Shown here in pieces: positions 1 to 9,214 of a stretch of DNA of 64,000 nucleotides. The notes beneath the pieces are model-generated. The model worked only from the letters and a program-made list of their open reading frames with translations. It was not told where the DNA came from and ran no database searches. Positions within the stretch are counted from its first letter, which is position 1. Every line of letters begins with the position of its first letter. The translations under genes and the position numbers were made by a program. The stretch lies in the NCBI GenBank assembly GCA_946902875.1, contig OX336340.1:2091501-2155500 (forward strand), written 5' to 3'. The DNA comes from Nematopogon swammerdamellus. Taxonomy: Eukaryota > Arthropoda > Insecta > Lepidoptera > Adelidae.

Positions 1-1027
1 GTTTGCTCTAGCATACTTTTCTGTCAATTAATGTACACTGGCTTGTATACCAGACAACATATAACTTAGACCAGTTTGCGCAAGTACAGAAGTGTATTTG
101 GGAGCTAAAGGAGCGCGCACGCGGTGTGGAAGGCGGCGGGCGACTGGACAACCAATCACGCGGTCTGCAGGCGTTCTCCCCGCCGTCGCATCCTGCGCCC
201 TCCACCAAAGATACCCTAAAATCGGCTACTGCACTGGTCCGAGTTATATGCCGTCTGGTATACTTATGCTAACTCAGTAAGTAAATGTAAAATAAAAAAT
301 TTAATATTTGCATTTCAAAATAATGTTCTCAGAGAAATGATGTTTTCAATTCATTTCTAAGGTACTATAGTAGCAATCAGTGACTTTGTTTTCTAAACCT
401 ATTTAATTCTTTAGCAGGCTTAAACATATTTTTAAAAGTTATAACGGAAAAAAAAAACTGATTCAACATTATTCAGAAGACACAATGTGGTGGCAATGGT
501 TATAAACTTGTGATCTCGCTTCTAGAGAAGGCGGAAAAAAGGTCATTGACCTTGACATTTAGCTCCCTTGCAAAAACGTGTCTCTCACACGGAGGTGTTT
601 GCAATGCTAAAAGGTAAATTTATTTTTTTCTGTCAACTGGAAACAAGAGTATAGCGGCTTGAATAGATTTGAACCTCAGAGTAACAATGTTAGTTAGAGT
701 GCGTGTGTGCTGGCTTGTTTATAGTGCGAAACTGAAACGATAACTGTCTGATTCAAGTCTGCCGGTGCGTGGAGTGCTAACCCCTAAGGTAATGCTGGAG
801 TGGTGGGAACTCCTGCATTCTCACGACAAAATCACCGTCCACGCAAATAACAAATTGCAGATTTTTCACTATTCCACTGCAATCTGCTACCGCAGCCGCA
901 ATAAGTGGCGATGCTGGTTGCTTCTCTCGCTGCGATCTGGCTCTTAGTGGGGTCCATTGGCCACATTTCCCTCTTCTTGAGAATTTCTGAGAAATTGAAT
1001 GTATAGCAAAAAAAAAAATATGTTTTT
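1..1027. other. Intergenic stretch without recognisable gene
   Basis: Mostly A+T-rich sequence with a GC-rich patch at about 110-240. The short open frames here have no domain motif, no splice-supported continuation and no similarity I recognise. I see no gene or assignable repeat. Confidence 0.5.
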
Positions 1028-1112
1028 AGGGTCCCGTCGCAAAATGCGAAAAAAGGGACCCTAGAAGAAAATATAATTAGATGAAAGCGAAGCAGCGGTT
1101 ACGGGACCCTCG
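1028..1112. repeat. Short inverted-repeat element with AGGGTCCCGT ends
   Basis: Begins AGGGTCCCGT and ends ACGGGACCCT, 85 bp apart, with a second internal 'gggaccct'. The ends resemble the common lepidopteran 'gggttccgta / tacggaaccc' repeat class, of which this may be a short relic. Confidence 0.4.
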
Positions 1113-1198
1113 ACACATGAACATGGTTCACTTGACCACTTTTTTTTCACCCTACTGATTTGCAATCGTGAAGTCAATCTGGCAAACTTGAAGTAAAG

Positions 1199-1547
1199 CG
1201 TCAGGTGTTCGGTGCAGTCTTGGCTGGGACTCTGAAGGTCAGAGGTTCGAATCCGGCCGACGTGCACAAATTAATTTTATCTGAAGGAAATACACTCATG
1301 CATACCTACAGGGTTCGGAATCCTTTCCTTCCCTTGCCCCTTATAAATGTTAGGCCCAAATTGTAGCCGACTGGGTTGGTACCACCATACTGGACGTAAG
1401 ATGACTGCATAGCAGTGACTGTCTAGTCCAGTATAGCCAGCAATCCAAAGGGAAACCGCCAGTGTGGTACCACCGCAGAGGTGATATTGACTGGTCGGAG
1501 CATGTGCTTTGGCTCCTCGGACTCAGCCATCCTTACATAAAAAAATA
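1199..1547 (+). mobile_element. SINE family B (tRNA-headed), diverged copy
   Basis: The B-box-like GGTTCGAATCC lies near the 5' end. It is followed by the family body (a diverged 'cccttgcccctta' and 'gttggtaccacca.actgga') and the tail 'ggtgatattgactggtcggagc', ending in 'ttacataaaaaaa'. The A-box half of the head is degraded. Confidence 0.8.
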
Positions 1548-1689
1548 TTGTCTAGTGTGCTCGCTCGCGCCTAGCCACACGTTCATATCCGTGCTTACTG
1601 TTCATACTACAATAGCGGCACTCTACCTACATTATTACTCTGAGTAACGACCACATTGATATGCGAAAATGTAAAGATTCTTTGTAGCA

Positions 1690-4600
1690 TCAATCGACGA
1701 GCTTATAACTGACAACGGTTTCCATTTTGTTCAAACCCGTCGAAAACGACTTCAGCTTTACGTTTTGTGCGTTGTTAATGTTTATCGGTTCCGCCGTGGA
1801 CCACTTCTCCGGTACGTCGCAATCTTGCTTCGCGTGAATCAGAACGTCAAACGAGCATCGGCAATCTAGGAATGGTAAGTACGAGATTGTTGCGGCGACT
1901 TGGAGCATCACGTCCCGTATTTCCTGCTGGATCTTCTTGAGCTCCTTGCTGCCGACTTGCTGCTTATGCTCCTTGCTCAGCGCTGCGTCGCCGTCCTCGT
2001 ACTCAACGTTGAAGTCCCAGCACTCGAGGACCTCCTTGTTATTGACGTTCATTATGATGAGTGAGAGCTTACTCACTTCCTTGTTCACTATCCATTCTGA
2101 AAGACAATATTAAACATTCTTAGGTTTTTTTTTATTATCATTCGTAGGCAAATAAATTTTGCACTTGAATTCGTTATCTTTCGAAATGTAACAACAATGA
2201 AAAACAATGGAAACAATGACAAACAATGACAAGGGCTGTACAGAACCAGATAAAAGACAAAAATAATTAAGCTATCTTTATGCTTATAGAGGTAAAACCG
2301 GCGGGTGGCCCAAGTGGCTTGGGCTTCGCCTTCTAATGCGAGAGGTCAGAGGTTCGAATCCGGTCGGCGGCGTTTACCAATGAGTTTTTTCTGATGAAAA
2401 AATTTACGTGCATACCTACACCTGCTGCTTCACCGTTCGGAAATGGTGTAAAACTGTAGGTCTCTTCCCTTGCCCCTTACTAGGTGGTAGGCTCAAATTG
2501 TAGCCGTCGTTGATACCACCGTACTGAATGTAAGATGGCCGCATAGCAGCCTCGATAGTGTTCTCTAGTCCAGTACAGCCAGCAATTAAGGGAGGTCGCC
2601 TGTATGGCACCTAACTTCTCGGAGGTGACAATGGCTGGTCGGAGCATGTGCTTTGGCCCCTCCGATTCAGCCACCCATACCGGATTACATAAAAAAAATA
2701 TTAAAGAATGTTTTATTTTTCAAATTGATGATGGAACTTTGCACCATATTTTTTTGTTTACATACACATACATACGACACACTGTATCCCGACATTCAGA
2801 GGTAAGCAGAGTAATAGGTGTTGCGCTGCAAGGACTGGTAAATTACAGCACACCACCGACCACCACGTTTCGCAAAGTATTCCGATAAGTTATCTATCAA
2901 GCAGCAAGTAAGGTACGAAGACCCACCTGCTGCATGACTCGGTGGAAGCAGAGTGCCAAGGTGAGAAGTTGCTAGCCTATAGCACTTTAGCACGTCATCT
3001 TGTCCTTATCCCTTAGTCGGCTTTTACGACATGCACGGGGAGAGATGCAGTGGGGCTATTCTTTTTAAATTACGGGTCCCACACAGTACAATCACACCCG
3101 TACCGGATACGGAACCCTAAAATTTTTTTATTTTTTTTTATGGAAACTGACACGGTTGGCTACATCATCTACAACGTCCGTGATGTCAGCCCATAACACC
3201 GGGTGAACTAGGTGCCATGTCAGTGCTTCCCCCTTTGATCGTGCCGGCTACACTGAACTGGTCGGAAAACACAAACAATTTACATAGCCGTTTAGACCGA
3301 CGTTTCATTCAGTGCAGTGGTACCAACCCGGCCGGGTTAAACCCTACCACCAAGTAAGATTAGGAGGGAAGGGACCTACTGTTTTACGAGGAATCCGAAC
3401 CTCGGTCAGCCTCCAACGGTCAGCGGTCACCCATCCAAGTACTGACCGCACCCAGCGTTCCTTAACATTCAATAGCGACAGTTGACTGTTTGTACCACTG
3501 AGCTATCGAGGCTGACAAATCATGATACATCTTCTTCCACACCTTCTTCCCTAATAGAAACAAAAAACGGGTAAGGACAGCCCTATTGACACAAGCGCGA
3601 GAGCGACAGAGACAGGCATACCTTCGCTCTGCGACAGCAGGTTGGTGAGGAAGCTCTTGATCTGCGCGTCCTCGGACACGAGCAGCGTGATGCCGTACTG
3701 CTGCTCAGCCTTGAACGTCTCCGGCGGGTACAGCCCGCGTTGGAACAGCACAGAGTTTATTGCAAACTCTGCAACAAATTAGTTTTTTTTAGTCCCGCAC
3801 CTTCACTCATATTAAATTATGAACTCGGCTTACCGGTGCGATGATGGCGAGCGCATCGCTGGAAGTAAAGTACCTATTCTGTAATTTTATTTTGGCTGGC
3901 GGAGATTATGTAAACTCGTCAGTCGCCGTACTATACGTGCCCTACATCGACCGTGGTACTATGGTCGTCAGAAAATGCGAGACGCGGCCGCCTCCGCAGC
4001 GACCCTGTATTTTTTTTTCGTGGCCCGGTACCGGGTCGCGACCCATTGTTTGGGAAACGATGCCATAGAGGACTCGAAACGTTGAGCTGCAGCGATGCGC
4101 TCGCCATCATCGCACCGGTAAGCCGAGTTCATAATTTAATCTGGAACAAATGTTGCATTTGAAACTATCATTTCTACGGGCTCTAAGAAAATTTGAATTG
4201 AATTCAGGGGTAGGTAAGCAGGTAGGTATACCACGAGTCACACACCATTTATTCAATAAAATATATATAAAAATAAATAAAAATCGAAAAATTACCTAAC
4301 ATTAAAATAACTATCAAAAGGGGTGTTTAAAACAAGTTTCCAGAATATTTGCGGCATTAACGATATGCAATAACTAAGAGAACGGGGAGATCTCATTGAA
4401 ACATTTAAACTTCTGAATCAGAGCTGCGCTTCGTTATGAAGCGAAGGAACGCGGGCGTGCTCGGCCGGCCGAGACGACCGCGTTCCTTCGCTTCGACAAA
4501 GCGCAGCTCTGTTCTGAATCCCTATTACAACGTTCCCAGGCTACAAGATATTATGTTCACCCTTGCTAACAGTACCTGAGAGGGCACTCGAAAAAGCTCT

Positions 4601-7600
4601 ATCACAATCCGTTTAAGCAGAACCCTCGACGACACTTTCTCACCAACAGAGTATTAGAATCTTGCAAGAGTCTACCCAGTGAAGTTGTAAACGCTGTCTC
4701 CGTGAATAATTTTAAAAACAAACTGGACAAACACATAAAAAAAATATTATTATTATTTTATCCATTTATTTACACATTTTTTTTATATTAATTTTACATA
4801 ATATTTACAAACTTAAAATCTAAAATTAATACAAAAACAAATGGAGTTTCCACCACCGGCGGCGGGGCGAGCCCAAGCTACCGATGGTCGGGTCCCAAAG
4901 AGAGGAACCTCCAGACGATGCGTGCAGTGTCGAGCAGGGCTGCCTTCTGGACCTGGCCCTTGATCCAACCACTCAGCGAGAGCCTCTCAAGGTGATCGTC
5001 GAGGCTCTTCGCTATCAGCCGATGCGCCGAAACGACTATGGGCACAACGATCGTCGAGTCGACGGGCCACATTTTGGTAACCTCGTGCTGCAGATCCAGA
5101 TACTTTAACATCTTCTCTGCTTCCTTACTGACGAGGTTACCATCATGCGGCACGGCGATATCGACGAGCGTTGAGCGCCTTGCCTACCGGTCCACTATCA
5201 CAATATCAGGTCTGTTCGCGAGAATAGTCCTGTCAGTGATAATGGACCGATCGCAGTAGAGTGTGACATGACCGTTCTCGAGAACTGGTGGCGGATTGTA
5301 CTTATAGTAAGGCACTTCGGTACCTATTATTATTATTATTTGTTAATGAACTAGCAGCATTATGCTGATGTGTTCATGTCTATGATGATCACTGGTGTTG
5401 CTATTTGTTATATTTCTTCGATTTTTAAATACTTGTCAAGCCTATTTTTAAATATACCTATATATATATATACGTATAATAGTAACTAAATAAGTGTTGT
5501 GATATAGGCGCATCAGCTGTTAGCCTATAATAATATTATAATATAATTACCCCGCTGGATGCCAAGCCTTTGACCCTTTGAACAAAGTAGGCTCTTGATT
5601 GTGGGACGCCAGATGCTGCTTCCAGCATAGGCCCAAGCCTCTTCAAGAAGCTTTTGGATTCACTGCTCCAAGGCGACCGCAAACGCAACAAATTCGAAAT
5701 CTTCAATTATATTTCTATACTTGTTGTGTTTGAGGCTCTCCTTCCCGGCCGCGGCCGCGCCAGCCGCTCTTGAAGAGGTCCGAACGTGACTTGATGCCAA
5801 TGTGTCGACACAAGTGGCGTCCCACATCAAAGATCTACCCTTAGTCCATGGCAGCACCGCGGTGATACCATCGCCCAACTAGCACACAAGCGGTTTATAT
5901 TACTACTGTACAGGTTCATTGCCGTATAAAAGTGGTTTAAAGGAAGTTTGTATATTCCTCAACCTGTATATAAGAGATTTTAACATGTCTTCAAGAGCGA
6001 GGCAGTATTTCAGATGTTAAAGGGAGTTTGTAAATTCCTTCACCTGTATATAAGAGATTACAATATGTATTTAAGAGCAAGGTGCTATAGTAGCCGTTTA
6101 GTTGCAACTATAATGGCTTAAGGTGTGTAATAGAGTCTTTGTACGGTCTTTGAATACATAGCTGAGTTATAAATATACTTTATAACACTATGAGATCTAA
6201 AAGGGGAAATCCGAAGGTAAAAGCGCTTCAATAGGGTTACAAATATTGGCTATATAACTCAAGAAGCTACTAGGTACTATTTAATCGTCTTCAGCTTTAC
6301 AATAGATCTATGAAGAACTTTTATACCACCTTCTCCGTATTGGAGTATTATAGCTCGACTTAAGCACTTAAAACGGTATATTTGTGAAATAAAACTCAAA
6401 TATATTACTAAAACTCGGATTAGGCGTGCTAAAGTTATCTTATACGGCTTAAAGAGTTTTTAGTTTCTTCTATATCACCACTAATACAGTAAAGCTTGCA
6501 CAAGAGGTTTAATAATCCTTTAAGCCTAGCATAATTTTTTATTTCCACATTAGTAAAATATCATCTTATTTGACTCCTCTACTTTGATACGTGAAACGAA
6601 CCCTAAAAATGTTTTGGTAGTAGCACAATGTAATATCTTGAACACGGTAATAACTGCTTATGAACTAAAAAAAAGATTTCAAGCTCTACTGTACCACAAA
6701 AAGAGTAAAAATACTCTATAGTACGGTAACTGTAGATCATATAGTTCTAAAATACTACTCACTGTCGCTATACTACTTCTTAAACCGTTAATATGGATAT
6801 ATTAAATGCCTAAGACGGTTGTAACAAGCCGCCATTATAGTATTTAATAAACTAATATTTCATATCGTTACATATCACTTTTTCTTGTCTTATATTTTAT
6901 AATTAAAAAAAAATATATACCTACATATTTTGAATGTCATACATAATACGTCAGTCCCAAATCCCAATACGTCATTAAAAAAGAAATTACATATTAACCT
7001 CAAAATTTCAATGCACGTAAATAAAAGAAATGACTGCAAATTCTACGAGTTCCGCGAGCGCATGAATTATTTAACGATATCAACCCATAATTTGACAATA
7101 AACTGATGTTCGCACTGATATTTTACGTAAACAAGTGAAAACACGCATCCTTACGTTACTTGATTATAATACCCTTAGTAATATTCTATTCACTCTTGCA
7201 GCCTTCAAGATCACATGAATCCATATATTGTGTCATTTGTTGTCATTCTAAGTAAAAATTAAATTGTTCAATGTTTATTTCCGAGTTACAGTAGCGTCGC
7301 AATCATGTACGAGTTCTATGAAGGTGGTACAAGAACATCTTGTATATGTTTTAGCTCCTAAATTCACTTTTCACGCGCCTTTGTATCGCTGTACAAACTC
7401 ACAATTTCGCTATCGTACCGCTACTGTAGCACCGAAGCCCGTATTACGTGGGCCCTTTTTGGTGGTATAGAAGCGATTGAGAAGTTCTATATCGCTATTG
7501 TAACGCTTACTAATGCAGGTTAAGTCGTTATAAATCTCTGTTAAGCCGCTTTTGTAGCGCTTCTTATACCGCTTGTGTGCTAGTTGGGCGGGCCTCTTGC

Positions 7601-7842
7601 CATCCAGCCGGGAATACCCGCATGGGTCTAGGACGCACGGTTTATAGTTTCGATGGTCATACTGTCTGATCTGCGCTTTTGATACATGATAGACAGGAGG
7701 CCTGGATGCCCGCAGTTGGTAGGTTAATAGATATAATTAGATAGAATAAACCTCAGAATAACTCACTGAGATATTCGCAGATAATCTGTGCGGATCCGCG
7801 AAGAGTGATGCTATTTTTCTGAGCCTGAGCCGAGTCGCCCAT
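1690..7842 (-). CDS. Mad2: Mitotic spindle assembly checkpoint protein MAD2
   Basis: Three exons on the minus strand: 7842-7767, 3768-3622 and 2096-1690. All junctions are GT-AG and phases are consistent (76+147+407 nt = 209 residues plus stop). MAD2 is a HORMA-domain protein that binds CDC20 and MAD1 at unattached kinetochores and blocks the anaphase-promoting complex. Exon 1 encodes SITLRGSAQII, matching the 'ITLKGSA' start of the HORMA fold. Exon 2 carries LFQRGLYPPETF and YGITLLV. Exon 3 carries EWIVNKEVSKL, VLECWDF, VPEKW and the C-terminal safety-belt strands ending SYKLVD. The length is close to the animal norm of about 205. The start is the only in-frame ATG ahead of the conserved block. 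Intron 1 (about 4 kb) and intron 2 (1.5 kb) are packed with transposons. Upstream it faces the MPV17L2-like gene. Confidence 0.95.
2300..2699 (+). mobile_element. SINE family B, near full length, in MAD2 intron 2
   Basis: The tRNA-like head (GGCGGGTGGCCCAAGTGG, then GGTTCGAATCC) is followed by the body with 'gtaggtctcttcccttgcccc', the tail 'ggcacctaacttctcggaggtg' and 'ggattacataaaaaaa'. It lies antisense to MAD2. Confidence 0.88.
2760..3100 (+). repeat. Repeat family C
   Basis: A ~340-bp interspersed repeat. It starts in 'acatacacatacatac', runs through 'aagcagagtaataggtg', 'aagcagcaagtaagg' and 'gactcggtggaag', and ends 'gacatgcacggggagagatgcagtgggg'. Further copies are at 19300, 25912, 46378, 47140 and 48400. 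Class unknown. Confidence 0.75.
3123..3516 (-). mobile_element. SINE family A (tRNA/5S chimeric head), full length, in MAD2 intron 2
   Basis: A T-run at the left is the poly(A) tail. The complement shows the full head at the right end: 'cctcgatagctcagtgg', a 5S-like 'gggtgaccgc' block, then a B-box. It is nearly identical in reverse to the copy at 9514. Confidence 0.88.
3811..4140. mobile_element. Foldback MITE with 51-bp inverted ends, MAD2 intron 1
   Basis: Positions 3811-3861 and 4090-4140 are perfect inverted repeats, beginning ATTAAATTATGAACTCGGCT on both sides. The centre is about 230 bp. There is no coding sequence. Confidence 0.85.
4411..4519. mobile_element. 93-bp hAT-type hairpin MITE with 8-bp target duplication
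   Basis: Element 4419-4511 is flanked by the direct repeat TTCTGAAT (4411-4418 and 4512-4519). The ends are CAGAGCTGCGCTT and its complement. Almost the whole element folds into one stem of roughly 35 bp. An 8-bp target duplication with a CA..TG end is typical of hAT elements. Confidence 0.85.
4560..4750 (+). mobile_element. LINE reverse-transcriptase C-terminal fragment (L2/CR1-like)
   Basis: The plus strand reads GHSKKLYHNP, then RRHFLTNRV and LPSEVVNAVSVNNFKNKLDKH, the usual extreme C-terminus of Jockey/L2/CR1-group polymerases. An A-rich ATT-repeat tail follows. It is a 5'-truncated insertion in MAD2 intron 1. Confidence 0.7.
4850..5325 (-). mobile_element. LINE fragment with REL-type endonuclease C-terminus
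   Basis: The minus strand reads YYKYNPPPV, NRPDIVIVDR, then after a stop LVDIAVPHDGNLVSKEAEK, WPVDSTIVVPIVV and GWIKGQVQKAALLDTARIV. The PD...D...DIAVPHD pattern suits a restriction-like endonuclease of R2/R4-group LINEs. At least one in-frame stop is present, so it is dead. Confidence 0.65.
5326..5534. repeat. Unclassified repeat, empty-site counterpart of 27520-28160
   Basis: 'gttaatgaactag...atgctgatgtgttcatgtct' through 'cttgtcaagcctattttt' recurs at 27527-27620 and 28019-28050, where the two halves are separated by an insertion. This copy is uninterrupted. Confidence 0.6.
5535..5870 (-). mobile_element. Retroelement C-terminal fragment, 3' half of an interrupted copy
   Basis: The minus strand reads DGITAVLPWTKGRSLMWDAT, CVDTLASSHV, KYRNIIEDFEFVAFAV and then SRAYFVQRV. 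I know this C-terminal block from animal retroelement polyproteins but cannot name the clade. The rest continues at 7594-7735 beyond the inserted TIR element. Confidence 0.6.
5871..7593. mobile_element. 1.7-kb non-autonomous TIR element in MAD2 intron 1
   Basis: The left end GCCCAACTAGCACACAAGCG is exactly complementary to the right end CGCTTGTGTGCTAGTTGGGC. The interior is A+T-rich, with recurring short motifs (tataagag, ggcttaa) and no transposase-like frame. It splits a retroelement fragment. No clear target duplication could be defined, so superfamily is open. Confidence 0.75.
7594..7735 (-). mobile_element. Retroelement fragment, 5' part of the copy continued at 5535-5870
   Basis: Minus-strand sequence reads GWQEARP up to the insertion point, consistent with the DGIT... 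continuation on the other side of the TIR element. It is adjacent to the splice donor of MAD2 exon 1. Confidence 0.5.
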
Positions 7843-9214
7843 CGCTAGATTCGCTTCGTGAGCGGTGCTTTTCTTTGGTGCTAATCAACGAGCGCTAAGA
7901 TATGTTTTTTACAAATCTTCAGTCCAACAGTAAATAAACAGAATTCAAAATTTATAATTCGTGAACAAACACAGCAAGCAAATAAATCATAGCAACAAAA
8001 CAACCGTTGAGATTCAAAGTGACAGCTGCATGTTTTTTTTTTTTTTTTTTTTAGATTTTTTTTTTTGTTTACTTCGTCTCCTCCCGAAACAGGCAAAACT
8101 CATTAGAGTATACAGCCAATTCTGTTGTAGGTCGTCTGTAGTTTAGGTTCTCGCACCGCGAGAACCACAAAAATATATATTTTTAATTACAACTTCCGCC
8201 GTCTTTTCGGAATAAGCAAGGATCACTTATATAATATAAATTATAAACCATACAGCCTCTTAACTTAATTTTTTTTTTTCGTTTGTAATACTTCTCGTAA
8301 TCGCGAGAAACAAAAATAATATTTATTAGCGGCGCGGCAAATACAAGCGCTCGGCCGCCATCTCTTTGATTTCACACACAACTGCATGCATGCTGCTGAT
8401 TTGCTTTTTATTCATGGTAGCCTAATGTGTCAACCGTACAGTGATCTCGTAATAATCTACCTTAAATTAACTTCGAATTTGTATTTATGAAATCAATTAT
8501 ACACGGATTTAATTCATTATATAAATTTGACACCCATGTATTAATCATTATGTAACCGGTTAGTAATAATAATGCTGTCAGCTGACTGTCAGTGTCATCG
8601 TGACATTTGTATGACCTATGCCAATTTTCGCGCAAATTTTATTCTTGCATGGGCAAAAGGAAATAATTTCTACTCGCAATAGAAGCAAGTAAGTTGTGAA
8701 ATTGAGTAAATAATTTCGCATGTTTTCGATGGCAGTAGTCATAGCCTTTCTTTCTTATATCGCACATACTCCAATATTCATAATTTTGATGACGTTCTAA
8801 AAATCCCAATGTAAAGCGATTGTATTGTATTATTTATTGATCAATTGATCATTCATTCATAAGGCAGTTGGACTGCACTCGAACTTGTCACAATAAAATT
8901 TATTCTATCCGGTTCGATTACACCCACGAAGAAGAACCGACAATAAACTTCGCAGGGTATTTTTTTTATACTATTATGTTACAACTATTTTAGTGACTAG
9001 CCACATAATAACATTGCTTACAGTCTATCGAAAACACAGCTTGATAGCAAGATTAACAATTTTGCTGAGAGTACTGACTACAAAAACTAAGTGTATCAGG
9101 TGTAAAGAGCCTTTGACAAACTTTGATACGTAACTTGTATCAACTTAATTATGTTAGTACATTAAACATACTACATCGGTCTAAATGCCCATAATTTTCA
9201 GAATTTACCACAAC
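7843..9214. promoter_or_regulatory. Shared upstream region of MAD2 and the MPV17L2-like gene
   Basis: The divergent starts are 1.37 kb apart. A cluster of TGTCA/TGACA pentamers lies at 8576-8612. A likely 5'UTR exon of the plus gene ends at a GTAAGT donor at 8689 and joins a 'cataattttcag' acceptor ending at 9201. Poly(T) tracts occur at 8033 and 8270. No TATA box was assigned. Confidence 0.5.

Noticed and set aside
2300..2370. tRNA gene
   Set aside because: The A- and B-boxes are those of SINE family B; the sequence continues into the SINE body and A-tail and recurs many times.
9185..9214. Upstream ATG as the MPV17L2 start
   Set aside because: It overlaps 'ataattttcag', which looks like the acceptor joined to a 5'UTR exon with a GTAAGT donor at 8689; not excluded without RNA data.
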